DNA of 40,895 bases from an uncultured Clostridia bacterium (GTDB lineage Bacteria > Bacillota > Clostridia > Oscillospirales > Ruminococcaceae). Where the stretch lies: the NCBI GenBank assembly GCA_947626755.1, contig CANQTP010000023.1:1-40895 (forward strand), read 5' to 3'. The translations under genes were made by a program, and so were the position numbers. The notes below the pieces were generated by a model. That model had not been told where the DNA came from, made no database searches, and saw only the letters and a list, made by a program, of their open reading frames with translations. This document shows, in pieces, positions 24,997 through 33,426 of this stretch (position 1 is the first letter of the stretch; each line of letters starts with the position of its first letter).

Positions 24997-25475
24997 AACA
25001 ACATTCAACATTTGTAAAAATTCTTGCAGTATTGCTTCCCATATTTGCACTGATAGGGATATTTGTATCGCTGTCGGTAATTTCCGAAACATTGTCAAGG
25101 CAAAGCTGGAAAAACTATTATTCATGGGAAATAACCGATGCTTCCGCCGAAAAATTGGACGACGGACGGTATCTTATAAATGTTTCGGTAAAAAATACAA
25201 GTTCCTATCCCGCAACGCTGACTTCAGGCACGATATGGGTAAAATGCGGCGGAAAATCTCTTGACAACGAATATGGAAATTACGAAAATATCGAGCTGTA
25301 TTCCTCACTTAACGGCACATATCTTCCCGCGGGGCAAAGCACGGTATTTCCCATAATAGTTGACGTTCCGAAAGGCGAAACGCGGCTGACGGTCAACGGT
25401 TCGGGAATGTCCTACTCCCGCAGTGATGTGACAGGCGTGGACAATGACATTATTTCGGTAGAAGTGAAAATTTAA
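24993..25475 (+). CDS. Membrane-anchored extracellular protein with Ig-like domain
   Basis: A 160-residue protein with one N-terminal membrane segment (about 9-31) and an extracellular beta-rich domain. The pattern GRYLINVSVKNTSSYPATLTSG and YLPAGQSTVFPIIVDVPKG resembles DUF4352/FxLYD-like immunoglobulin folds. The role is unknown. It is the last gene of the ddl operon and is translationally coupled to the zinc-ribbon protein by a 4-bp overlap. Confidence 0.8.
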   Translation: MKQHSTFVKILAVLLPIFALIGIFVSLSVISETLSRQSWKNYYSWEITDASAEKLDDGRYLINVSVKNTSSYPATLTSGTIWVKCGGKSLDNEYGNYENIELYSSLNGTYLPAGQSTVFPIIVDVPKGETRLTVNGSGMSYSRSDVTGVDNDIISVEVKI

Positions 25476-25481
25476 AATAAT

Positions 25482-25507
25482 AAAAGGCTGAAAAAACTCA
25501 GCCTTTT
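25482..25507. terminator. Bidirectional terminator
   Basis: Perfect 10-bp stem AAAAGGCTGA/TCAGCCTTTT with a 6-base loop, followed by TTATTTTC on the plus strand and TTATTATTTT on the minus strand. It ends the ddl operon and the convergent amidase-like gene. Confidence 0.85.
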
Positions 25508-25989
25508 TATTTTCTTGAACCTATTATGCGGATACACCGCGTTTTGCCGTAGCTGTAGGAAAACAGCGGCACATCATAAGCATCATACATATGCGCGGCA
25601 ATATACGGGATCCCGTCCTTCACATCTACCGCAAGCAGACTGTGATAAAATTTTTCATTATCTCCAAGCTGGATCACATCGCCTTTGCGGACATCGTAAA
25701 GCGGAATGATCTCCCCGAAAGGTCCCGCGCCTTTATTACGCAGCAGGAATTTATATAAATATTCCACACTCGTCCAAGCCGCCGCCCGATTATCGGTAGA
25801 AATATAATACCAGCCCGTGTCGGGCGTATAATTCATTGCCGCGCCGCCCGCATACAGGCACTGGGAAATAAAATTCGTGCAGTCGCCGCCTACGCTGTCA
25901 AAATTATAATAAGCGGGATTTCTCTTGAATGCCCATTTTTTCGCATAATTTATTTCTGCATTTACGTCCAAAGCATACTCTGTAAACAT
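25507..25989 (-). CDS. Amidase_6-type (NlpC/P60-like) protein
   Basis: A 160-residue protein of the putative amidase domain family PF12671. The motif NFDSVGGDCTNFISQCLYAG contains the likely catalytic Cys, and EKFYHSLLAVDV the His. These domains usually sit at the end of secreted proteins that cut cell-wall peptides, but this one is a bare domain with no signal peptide. The start is ATG 25989 behind CGGAGATA; an upstream in-frame ATG at 26040 falls in repeat sequence. It may be a truncated version or an intracellular or co-exported enzyme. Confidence 0.8.
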   Translation of the reverse strand: MFTEYALDVNAEINYAKKWAFKRNPAYYNFDSVGGDCTNFISQCLYAGGAAMNYTPDTGWYYISTDNRAAAWTSVEYLYKFLLRNKGAGPFGEIIPLYDVRKGDVIQLGDNEKFYHSLLAVDVKDGIPYIAAHMYDAYDVPLFSYSYGKTRCIRIIGSRK

Positions 25990-26017
25990 AATTATCTCCG
26001 ATTTTGGAAATTCAGCG

Positions 26018-26216
26018 TTGAGAGCAGGCTGAGCCTGCAACAGAGTTGAGAGTTGAGATATTACAGTAACGCTTATATCTCCTGTTTAAATAATTCGTAG
26101 ATTTAACTTTACTTAATGCACGCCGGGCATTAATTTGAAAATAACAAAATAAAGCCTGAATGGGTGCAGGCTCAGCCTGCTCTCAACTCTACCGAAGGCT
26201 CTCCACTCTCAACTCT
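26018..26216. repeat. Interspersed repeat element, copy 1
   Basis: About 130 bp (26061-26190) matches 37211-37340 in the same orientation, best over the last 88 bp (from TTAACTTTACTTAATGCACG to CTCTCAACTCT). In this copy a 22-bp sequence at 26018-26039 is the exact reverse complement of 26165-26186, both containing the palindrome GCAGGCT-AGCCTGC. Further AGTTGAGAG/CTCTCAACT blocks flank it. This looks like a small non-coding, MITE- or REP-like family. No ORF or transposase. Confidence 0.75.
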
Positions 26217-26218
26217 TA

Positions 26219-27673
26219 CTACATAATGTATTCAACAGGGTCTTTATCTGACACAGCATGGACAAGTTCAAGTCCTGAAAATTCTTCGGAAAATCTTTTT
26301 ATAAGGTACGGGATAACTATATCTTCGGTGTGGAAATGTCCGCAGTCATACAGGGAAATGCCGTTATTCCGCGCCGTTATCCATGTATCGTGCTTGACAT
26401 CTCCCGTAATGTATGCGTCCGCATTTTTTTCAATGGCAAGGGGAAGATCGCTTCCGCCGCCTCCCGAGCAGAACGCAAGTTTTTTTATTATTTTTCCGCT
26501 GTCGGCAAAACGTACTACCGTGCATTTAAAAATTTCTTTCAGAAGCTTTGCAAGATTTTTCGGCATAATTTCATTTTTTACCGAACATATAAAACCGTAA
26601 CCCCGTCCGTCAGGGTGGATAGGTTCAAAATACGATAATTTTTTTAATTTTAAATGCTCATCAAGCATATCAAAAATAATATCATTTATCCCGCCGTCCG
26701 CCATGTCAAGAGGGGAGTGAAAACAGATACAGGAAATATTATTTTTTAACGCAAGACAAGCGGGGTCATTTTCATTTAAATTATAAAGCGGGTGAAAAAT
26801 TACAGGGTGATGTGAAATAATTAATTCCGCGCCGATATTTGCAGCTTCGCGGACAGCTTCGCAGGTTATGTCAAGAGCAAAAAGAATTTTTGTGACAGAC
26901 GCATTTTTATCGCCTACGAGCAAACCCGAATTATCGCCTTTGTGGAGATTTTTCATAGGCGCGATAACGTCCATAAATGCTAAAATATCATTTACGGTAT
27001 ACATGATATTTCCTCCCGTTTCAAGAATTATTTTATTTGCAAGGGAAATTTTTTTCACGGCTTCGGCTGAACGTCCCGAGTCCCGCAAAGCCCGTCCCGA
27101 ATTTAAAATGCTTTCCGCTTTTGAAAAAATATATTTTACTGAATCGCTGTCGGAAAAATTTAATTTTCCCAGATATTCAAAAAGCGGCGGCATTTCTTTT
27201 TTTTGCAAATTATTTTTTTCGGCGTTTATTACCGTATAAAAAAATTTTCCGTCGGAAACTGCTTTTTGAGAAATAATTTCAAAGCCGTTTTCAAAAAGAA
27301 ATTTTATTAATTTTTCCGAGCGGGTCATTGGCTGCAAAATTAAATTTTTTCCTTGAAGCCTGTCGCATTCCGAAAGTATTTTTGCAATAAGTTCCCCGCC
27401 CATTCCCGCAATTACAATATCGGTGATATTTTCAAGGGGGATATTTTTTAATCCGTCGGAAATTATCAGCTTTGTTTTATTCAGGACTCCCGCTGCGCGA
27501 AGGGTATTTTCCGCAGCTTTCAAAGGCTTTTCGTTAATATCCGCGGCAACGGCAGCGGTGCATTTCCCCGAAGTAAGAAGTTCGGAAACAAGATATGCGT
27601 GATCCGTTCCCACATCGCAGACAAAATTTCCCTTTACCATTTCCGCGCATAACGCAAGGCGTTTATCAAGCAA
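26219..27673 (-). CDS. TrmK-Nif3 fusion: tRNA adenine-22 methyltransferase plus Nif3-like metal protein
   Basis: One uninterrupted 484-residue frame. Residues 1-222 match TrmK (YqfN), which methylates N1 of A22 in tRNA: FVCDVGTDHAYLVSELL (SAM site), AADINEKPL and IVIAGMGGELI. Residues 224-484 match the Nif3/DUF34 dinuclear-metal family (YqfO): NSGLLVGD, ISHHPVIFHPL, CFHSPLDMADGG and a C-terminal DCGHFHTE, carrying the expected His/Asp/Glu ligands. In Bacillus the two are adjacent separate genes. Here they are fused, yet an ATG at 27004 with GGGAGGA six bases upstream remains at the junction, so the Nif3 half may also be made alone. The start is TTG 27673 behind AAGGAAG. Confidence 0.88.
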   Translation of the reverse strand: MLDKRLALCAEMVKGNFVCDVGTDHAYLVSELLTSGKCTAAVAADINEKPLKAAENTLRAAGVLNKTKLIISDGLKNIPLENITDIVIAGMGGELIAKILSECDRLQGKNLILQPMTRSEKLIKFLFENGFEIISQKAVSDGKFFYTVINAEKNNLQKKEMPPLFEYLGKLNFSDSDSVKYIFSKAESILNSGRALRDSGRSAEAVKKISLANKIILETGGNIMYTVNDILAFMDVIAPMKNLHKGDNSGLLVGDKNASVTKILFALDITCEAVREAANIGAELIISHHPVIFHPLYNLNENDPACLALKNNISCICFHSPLDMADGGINDIIFDMLDEHLKLKKLSYFEPIHPDGRGYGFICSVKNEIMPKNLAKLLKEIFKCTVVRFADSGKIIKKLAFCSGGGGSDLPLAIEKNADAYITGDVKHDTWITARNNGISLYDCGHFHTEDIVIPYLIKRFSEEFSGLELVHAVSDKDPVEYIM

Positions 27674-27688
27674 AGTAATCTTCCTTTT

Positions 27689-30301
27689 TTAATTTTTACT
27701 GCCGTCCTCATTATCCTGCACGAGCATTCCCGTCAGGAGTTCCATAAGATCGTTAATATCGAAGGGCTTTGCAACATGAGCATTCATGCCGCTTTCAAAA
27801 GCCTGCTGTTTGTCCTCGTCAAAGGCGTTTGCTGTCATTGCAACTATGGGTATGGAAGCAAGTTCCTTATCATCTAACGCGCGGATAGCCCTTGCGGCTT
27901 CGTAACCGTTCATTACGGGCATTTGTATGTCCATAAGTATCAGCGAATAATAGCCGTGTGCGGAATTTTTTACCTTTTCAACGGCAATGCTGCCGTTTTC
28001 GGCTTTGTCGATAAGGAACCCGTTTGCTGACAGAAGTTCCTCGGCAATTTCGCGGTTAAGTTCGTTATCCTCCACAAGAAGCAGACGCTTTCCGACAATG
28101 CCTTTTAATTTGTCGGGAGCATCTTCATTTTTCGCGGGGAAACCGTGATCCAGAGCCGCAGAGATAAGTATATCCCTGAGTTCTGAAAGGAATATGGGCT
28201 TGCCGCAGAACGCAGTAACTCCTGCTGCTTTGGCTTCGTCCTCAATGTCCGTCCAGTCATAAGCGGTAACTATTATTATAGGAGCAGAATCGCCTACTAC
28301 TCCGCGGATCTGACGAACGACTTCAAGTCCGTTCAGGTCGGGAAGCAGCCAGTCTATTATGTAAACGTGGTAATCCTCACCCATTTCGTGCGCCTGTTTT
28401 GCGTGGAGAACTGCTTCTTTGCCGTGCAAGACCCAATCGGCGTGCATTCCTATCTGGCGGAGCATTTTTGAAACGCTGTCGCAGGTGACAAAACTGTCGT
28501 CGGCAATAAGCGCGCGGAGTCCTTCAAGTTCTGCAATATCCACAGCTTTTTTCGGCTCGGTCTGAAGGCGGAACTCCAGATCAATGACAAATTCCGTGCC
28601 TTTGCCCTGCTCGGATTCAACGGTGATAGTCCCGCCCATAGCATCAATGATATTCTTTGTTATCGCCATGCCAAGACCTGTGCCCTGAATGCCGCTGGCG
28701 GTGGTGTTCCGTTCCCTTTCAAAGGGTTCAAAAATATGATCTATGAAATCCTTGCTGATACCGATACCGGTATCCTTGACTCGTATCTCATATGCGCCAT
28801 AGCCTTTGGGCGCGCCCGGCTTCTGACGGATAGTGAGCGCGATGGTTCCGCCTTCGGGCGTGAATTTTATGGCATTTGAAAGCAGATTCAGCAGAACCTG
28901 ATTTACATGGAGCTTGTCGCAGCATATATCCTCGTCGATAATATCAATTGTGTCCATGTAAAAATTCAGCTGTTTGGAGTGCATCTGGGTCTGGATAATG
29001 TTCCGCATATCCTTGAAAATATCGGAAATGGAGCAGTCTTTCTCCTCAATGTTCAGCTTGCCCGATTCGATACGGCTCATATCAAGAATGTCGTTTACAA
29101 GCGAAAGCATATGATTTCCCGAAGAAAGTATCTTGCTGAGGTATTCCTCGGTTTTCTCGCGGTTGTCAAGACAGGTCTGCACAAGGGTGGTGTAGCCGAT
29201 TATTGCATTCATGGGAGTCCTTATGTCGTGGGACATATTTGAAAGGAAAACGCTCTTTGCCTTATCGGCGGCTTCTGCTTTGCGGAGCTTTTCGGTAAGA
29301 ACAGCCTGCTCTACCGCCTGTTCGGTCATCTGCTTTGAGTTTCTCCTTACCCATAGGTAATATATAACGATAACGCCTGCCATTATTATTCCCAGCATAA
29401 AGCATATCTGCCGCACAAGGAAAACGCTTTCAAAAGCAACTTTTTCTGGGATCTCAACGGCGATCGCCCAGTCGTTTATGCCCATAGAACTGTAATACAT
29501 ATAGTCCCAGCCGTCTGTCATTCCCGTGCGGAAAACCACATACCCTGTTTTAAGTGCAAGGACCTCATCGGTGTACTCTTCCCAGCTGCGTTTTCCTTTT
29601 GTCTCACGGAGATAAACGCTTGAATCATAGTCGCTGATATTTCCAAGCTGTTTGTGGGCGGGATATGTGTCAAGGAGAAAATCTCCGTTTCGTGTGTCGA
29701 TAATGTAAACGCTTGCCGAAGCATCGTAAATGACCTGATTATTAAGACTGTCGGGCAGTTCTTCCAGATCAATGATACCGTAAAGCATTGCAACTGTTTC
29801 CCCGTCACGAACGACAGGCACGAAATATCTGAGGATCTCAGCTCCGGTAAAGATCTGCTTTGATCTTTCCGAAATATGCTCTCCCAGTGCAGCTTCCGTT
29901 TCAAAGGACAATGCTTCGAGGGGAACTTTTGCCGTATTTCCGTCAGGAGTGATAAGCGTGTTATCGGGCAGGAGAACGCGCGCCTGTATGGTTTCCATGA
30001 GTATATCGTTGGTTTTCAGCACCTGAGAAGCAGTTTCAACATTAAAATTTTCGATCTGAGAAAGCATTTCGGCGGTGGCATTGAGTATCTGACTGTCACG
30101 CTTCAGCTTCACTTCCACTTCTTCGGTAATGGTCTTTACGCCCTCTTCCATGCGGCTTATAGCTCGTTTGCGCAGGGTCATTTCTATGCCGATGTACGCT
30201 GTTACCAGCAATGCGGTGATGATAATTATAACAATGCCTGTAGCAGTCAGGCTTTTATCCAATTTAATATCTTTAATATCTTTCTTTATATTTACGGACA
30301 T
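27689..30301 (-). CDS. Hybrid sensor histidine kinase with two receiver domains
   Basis: An 870-residue membrane kinase. Helix 1 is at about 20-38 and an extracellular Cache-like sensor at about 45-295. Helix 2 (about 298-316) is followed by the HisKA domain with phospho-acceptor His358 in SNMSHDIRTPMNAI. The ATPase domain contains HVNQVLLNLLSNAIKF (465-480), VKDTGIGIS and GTGLGMAITKN. REC1 has Asp650 in YIIDWLLPDLNG and REC2 has Asp791 in LILMDIQMPVMNG. There is no output domain, so the signal must leave by phosphotransfer or protein contact. The start is ATG 30301 behind GGGGAG. The trmK fusion begins 15 bp after its stop, suggesting readthrough. Confidence 0.92.
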   Translation of the reverse strand: MSVNIKKDIKDIKLDKSLTATGIVIIIITALLVTAYIGIEMTLRKRAISRMEEGVKTITEEVEVKLKRDSQILNATAEMLSQIENFNVETASQVLKTNDILMETIQARVLLPDNTLITPDGNTAKVPLEALSFETEAALGEHISERSKQIFTGAEILRYFVPVVRDGETVAMLYGIIDLEELPDSLNNQVIYDASASVYIIDTRNGDFLLDTYPAHKQLGNISDYDSSVYLRETKGKRSWEEYTDEVLALKTGYVVFRTGMTDGWDYMYYSSMGINDWAIAVEIPEKVAFESVFLVRQICFMLGIIMAGVIVIYYLWVRRNSKQMTEQAVEQAVLTEKLRKAEAADKAKSVFLSNMSHDIRTPMNAIIGYTTLVQTCLDNREKTEEYLSKILSSGNHMLSLVNDILDMSRIESGKLNIEEKDCSISDIFKDMRNIIQTQMHSKQLNFYMDTIDIIDEDICCDKLHVNQVLLNLLSNAIKFTPEGGTIALTIRQKPGAPKGYGAYEIRVKDTGIGISKDFIDHIFEPFERERNTTASGIQGTGLGMAITKNIIDAMGGTITVESEQGKGTEFVIDLEFRLQTEPKKAVDIAELEGLRALIADDSFVTCDSVSKMLRQIGMHADWVLHGKEAVLHAKQAHEMGEDYHVYIIDWLLPDLNGLEVVRQIRGVVGDSAPIIIVTAYDWTDIEDEAKAAGVTAFCGKPIFLSELRDILISAALDHGFPAKNEDAPDKLKGIVGKRLLLVEDNELNREIAEELLSANGFLIDKAENGSIAVEKVKNSAHGYYSLILMDIQMPVMNGYEAARAIRALDDKELASIPIVAMTANAFDEDKQQAFESGMNAHVAKPFDINDLMELLTGMLVQDNEDGSKN

Positions 30302-30339
30302 ATCCACTCTCCCCTTTTTGATACAATTATCCAATATAG

Positions 30340-30368
30340 ATTATAATATATTTTTCGTCAGAATGCAA
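30340..30368 (-). promoter_or_regulatory. Promoter of the hybrid kinase gene
   Basis: TTGCAT (30363-30368), 17-bp spacer, TATAAT (30340-30345) on the minus strand. Between here and the fucO promoter the intergenic region holds only an imperfect Rex-like site (30473-30489). Confidence 0.75.
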
Positions 30369-30530
30369 TAGTTTTTGGGAATTTATTTTACAGTTATTTT
30401 ATTAAAAATCTCTTTTCAGCACATTTCTCCGCACACCGGATAAACAAAAAGCGACATTTGCAAATATACATATTGTTAATATTGCACAAAAAACTTGTAA
30501 ATATTTTTTAGGGGAATCAACATAATTTTC

Positions 30531-30559
30531 TGGACTTTTTTATTAAAATATTGTATAAT
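30531..30559 (+). promoter_or_regulatory. Promoter of the fucO-fucU unit
   Basis: TGGACT (30531-30536), 17-bp spacer, TATAAT (30554-30559). The weak -35 suggests regulation. Confidence 0.6.
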
Positions 30560-30641
30560 ATAAACAGATTAATGCTTGTATTTGTGGAATAATACCGTAA
30601 ACAAGCACAAAATTATATTATTATAAAGGAGTTTGATTAAC

Positions 30642-31787
30642 ATGAACAGATTTATCCTCAATGAAACGTCCTATCACGGCAGCGGCGCGATCTCCGCTAT
30701 CAAGGACGAAGCTGTGGGCAGAGCTTTCAAGAAAGCTTTCCTTTGCTCCGACCCCGATCTGCTGAAATTCGGCGTTACAAAGAAAGTCACCGACATTCTT
30801 GACGGCGCAGGTCTGAAATATGAGATCTACTCCGAGATCAAGCCTAACCCCACCATTGAAAACGTTCAGCACGGTGTTGCAGCTTATAAGGCTTCTGGTG
30901 CGGACTATATCATCGCTGTGGGCGGCGGTTCTTCAATGGATACCGCAAAGGCTATCGGAATCATTATCAACAATCCCGAATTTGCGGACGTAAGAAGCCT
31001 TGAAGGCGTTGCGGATACAAAGAATAAGTGCGTTCCTATATTTGCAGTTCCCACAACAGCAGGCACAGCCGCAGAAGTTACCATTAACTACGTTATCACG
31101 GACGTTGAGAAAAACCGCAAGATGGTCTGCGTTGATCCTCACGATATACCCGTTGTTGCTTTCGTTGATCCTGATATGATGGAATCCATGCCCAAGGGAC
31201 TTACTGCCGCAACCGGCATGGACGCTCTTACCCACGCTATCGAAGGCTACATCACAAAGGGCGCATGGGAACTTTCCGATATGTTCCACCTGAAAGCTAT
31301 CGAGATAATTTCAAGAAGTCTCCGCGGCGCAGTTGCAAACACAAAAGAGGGACGTCTTGACATGGCTCTCGGTCAGTATGTGGCAGGCATGGGCTTCTCA
31401 AATGTAGGTCTGGGAATCGTTCACTCCATGGCTCACCCTCTGGGCGCGCTGTATGATACTCCCCACGGCGTTGCAAACGCTATAATCCTTCCTACCGTTA
31501 TGGAATACAACGCTCCCGCAACAGGCGAGAAATACCGCGAGATCGCAAGAGCAATGGGCGTAAAGGGCGTTGACAATATGTCTCAGGACGAGTACAGAAA
31601 AGCCGCAATTGACGCTGTTAAACAGCTTTCCAAGGACGTTGGCATTCCCGAAAATCTTAAAGACATCGTTAAGACAGAGGATATTCCGTTCCTTGCGCAG
31701 TCCGCATATGACGACGCTTGCCGTCCCGGAAATCCCCGTGACACTTCCGTTGAAGAGATCACAGAACTTTACAAGTCGCTTATGTAA
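30642..31787 (+). CDS. fucO: Lactaldehyde reductase / iron-containing alcohol dehydrogenase FucO
   Basis: A 381-residue group III alcohol dehydrogenase, the same length as E. coli FucO. It reduces L-lactaldehyde (from fucose or rhamnose breakdown) to 1,2-propanediol with NADH in the cytoplasm. GGGSSMDTAKAIG is the nucleotide-binding loop. The iron ligands line up with FucO as Asp194, His198, His261 and His275 (GMDALTHAIEGY, HSMAHPLGALYDTPHG). The start is ATG 30642, ten bases after AAAGGAG; TTG 30633 is too close to the ribosome site. The fucU gene downstream supports a role in fucose fermentation. Highly expressed codon use is suggested by frequent CGC/GGC/AAG. Confidence 0.92.
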   Translation: MNRFILNETSYHGSGAISAIKDEAVGRAFKKAFLCSDPDLLKFGVTKKVTDILDGAGLKYEIYSEIKPNPTIENVQHGVAAYKASGADYIIAVGGGSSMDTAKAIGIIINNPEFADVRSLEGVADTKNKCVPIFAVPTTAGTAAEVTINYVITDVEKNRKMVCVDPHDIPVVAFVDPDMMESMPKGLTAATGMDALTHAIEGYITKGAWELSDMFHLKAIEIISRSLRGAVANTKEGRLDMALGQYVAGMGFSNVGLGIVHSMAHPLGALYDTPHGVANAIILPTVMEYNAPATGEKYREIARAMGVKGVDNMSQDEYRKAAIDAVKQLSKDVGIPENLKDIVKTEDIPFLAQSAYDDACRPGNPRDTSVEEITELYKSLM

Positions 31788-31813
31788 TTTATCCAAGCGA
31801 ACAACGATCTGCG

Positions 31814-31861
31814 CAGTATCCTCCGGCTATCCTCCGGAAGCGGAGGATACTGTTATTTTTT
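31814..31861 (+). terminator. Terminator/attenuator between fucO and fucU
   Basis: Stem CAGTATCCTCCG/CGGAGGATACTG (31814-31825 with 31841-31852) followed by TTATTTTTT. A second TATCCTCCGG copy in the loop allows an alternative pairing. It probably reduces fucU relative to fucO. Confidence 0.75.
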
Positions 31862-31881
31862 ACAGAATAGAGGAATGTGAA

Positions 31882-32307
31882 ATGTTAAAGAATATCCCGA
31901 AAATAATTTCGCCCGAACTTATGAAGATACTCATGGAAATGGGACACGGCGATGAAATAGTCTTTGCTGACGGAAATTTTCCCGCTGAGACCATGGGCAA
32001 ACGAGTCGTGCGGTGTGACGGTCACGGCGTTTCCGATCTTTTGGACGCGGTAATGAAGTTTTTCCCGCTTGACACCTATGTGGAGAAGCCTGTTGTGCTT
32101 ATGGAAGTGGTAAAAGGCGATGATACTCCAGACATATGGTACACATATGAGGAGATACTGAACCGCTACGAACCCGACAACTGCAAGATAGAAATGCTTG
32201 AACGCTTTGATTTCTACGAAAGAGCAAAAACCGCATATGCGGTAGTTTCAACAGGCGAGGAAGCATTGTACGCGAATATAATTCTCAAAAAAGGCGTTGT
32301 AAAATAA
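31882..32307 (+). CDS. fucU: L-fucose mutarotase
   Basis: A 141-residue RbsD/FucU-family protein. It interconverts alpha and beta anomers of L-fucose (some members also ribose). MLKNIPKIISPELMKILMEM and GHGDEIVFADGNFPAE are characteristic, with the catalytic His in MGHGDE and a C-terminal aromatic/His region. The start is ATG 31882, behind AGAGGAATG. Pairing with fucO indicates fucose use, although the isomerase, kinase and aldolase genes are not in this window. Confidence 0.93.
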   Translation: MLKNIPKIISPELMKILMEMGHGDEIVFADGNFPAETMGKRVVRCDGHGVSDLLDAVMKFFPLDTYVEKPVVLMEVVKGDDTPDIWYTYEEILNRYEPDNCKIEMLERFDFYERAKTAYAVVSTGEEALYANIILKKGVVK

Positions 32308-32312
32308 GATCA

Positions 32313-32346
32313 GCCGCGGGGAGATCCTCCGCGGCAAATTAATTTT
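32313..32346 (+). terminator. Terminator of fucU
   Basis: Stem GCCGCGG/CCGCGGC (32313-32319 with 32329-32335), followed by AAATTAATTTT, five bases after the fucU stop. Confidence 0.7.
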
Positions 32347-32357
32347 CAGCTGAAATT

Positions 32358-32388
32358 CAAAAAGCCGCAGGGCGACTTGCCTGCGGCT
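32358..32388 (-). terminator. Minus-strand terminator ending the mini-ORF array RNA
   Basis: On the minus strand the stem AGCCGCAGG/CCTGCGGCT (32380-32388 with 32363-32371) is followed directly by TTTTTGAATTT. On the plus strand no U run follows. Since no ordinary minus-strand gene lies upstream of it for 2.4 kb, it implies a minus-strand transcript through 32400-33750. Confidence 0.85.
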
Positions 32389-32437
32389 CCGAATTTATCA
32401 TTAAATATGGCTTTTCAGCACAACTAAATGTTCAGGC

Positions 32438-33082
32438 GGACTCACTCCTAACTTTCAGATTTTTAAATATCTCCGAACATTTTTCATAGGTCATTCCTTT
32501 CAAAATCATACATAACAGCGGACTGACACTTGCTTATGCCATTGGACTCACTCCTTGAAATTCAATATTCCGTAAGGTAAATTTTCCTGCGCATAAGGCA
32601 GCAGCTCCTTTTTGAAATATATATATCAAGCGAATAAGGCTTATGCCATCGGACTCACTCCTTAACTATCAATATTCCTTTGGTACGGTAAAATCAAGAT
32701 CATATGCACCGACTCCTTTGGGAATAATCAAACTATTAAGGCATTGAAGCCGCAAACTATGCCATTGGACTCACTCCTGCGTTTTCAGATTTTTTTATAA
32801 GAAGCCTTTACAATTACCATATTATATCACTCAATTCTGAGAGTATTTTTTCCGAAATCGGTCAAAACCGTTATGACTGTCCTGTCGGACTCACCTCTTT
32901 CAAAAATTTATTTCATATTCAGATCATGATATGCATAATCAGGTTTCCTCATATGCATCCCTTCATTTCATTAAAATTTTTATCCGAAGAAAATTAAACT
33001 TTCAGGTGGTCTCACTCCCATCAATTTAACTCATGATATATCTGAAACCTTTATAAACTCCCATCATAGGACATCGCCCCTT
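32438..33082 (-). repeat. Diverged tandem units with AGGAGTGAGTCC motif
   Basis: On the minus strand the motif GGAGTGAGTCC or a close variant occurs at 32438-32448, 32544-32554, 32651-32661, 32767-32777, 32887-32897 (GAGGTGAGTCC) and 33008-33018 (GGAGTGAGACC). Steps are 106, 107, 116, 120 and 121 bp. More distant copies are at 33069-33082 and 33428-33445. Three copies continue one base later into ATG-GCA-TAA or ATG-GCA-TAG. The sequence before the motif also repeats: GGAATATTGA or AAAATCTGAAA. Confidence 0.8.
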
Positions 33083-33426
33083 AACGGTCACTATTCCGAA
33101 ACGGGTATAAAAATTCCCCGATCAAAATATACTTGCATTTTATGTAAAGCCCTTTGTGGGGGACGTTCACCCGACAGTCTCGCAATGCACTGTATATCAA
33201 GCCGAGGGTATTAAAAAACCACACGATAAAGCTTGCTTGCTGAATCTATGCGGCACGTAGATCATTATATACTTCAAGAGGAATAAATGCTAATCGCTTT
33301 TAAATCCGGAGTGAGGTCTGAAAAGACGCTTACATTTAAACTCCGCGCACATTTATCTTAAAGTAAAGCTGTGAACGAGCCGCTGCGGACTGTCATAAAA
33401 AACTTCTGCTCTGTTACATTCTCCAT
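32455..33426 (-). other. Seven candidate mini-ORFs within the array
   Basis: From 5' to 3' on the minus strand: 33358-33426 (22 codons, starts MENVTEQ), 33026-33067 (MMGVYKGFRYIMS), 32908-32952 (MRKPDYAYHDLNMK), 32785-32820 (MVIVKASYKKI), 32662-32703 (MILILPYQRNIDS), 32562-32594 (MRRKIYLTEY) and 32455-32487 (MKNVRRYLKI). Most have a good ribosome site 7-10 bases upstream (AAAGGAATGACC, AAAAGGAGCTGCTG, AAAGGAGTCGG, AAGGGGCGATG, GGAAAGG). The peptides are mostly basic but do not resemble one another, while the spacing and ribosome-site pattern is conserved. Translation is unproven. Confidence 0.4.
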
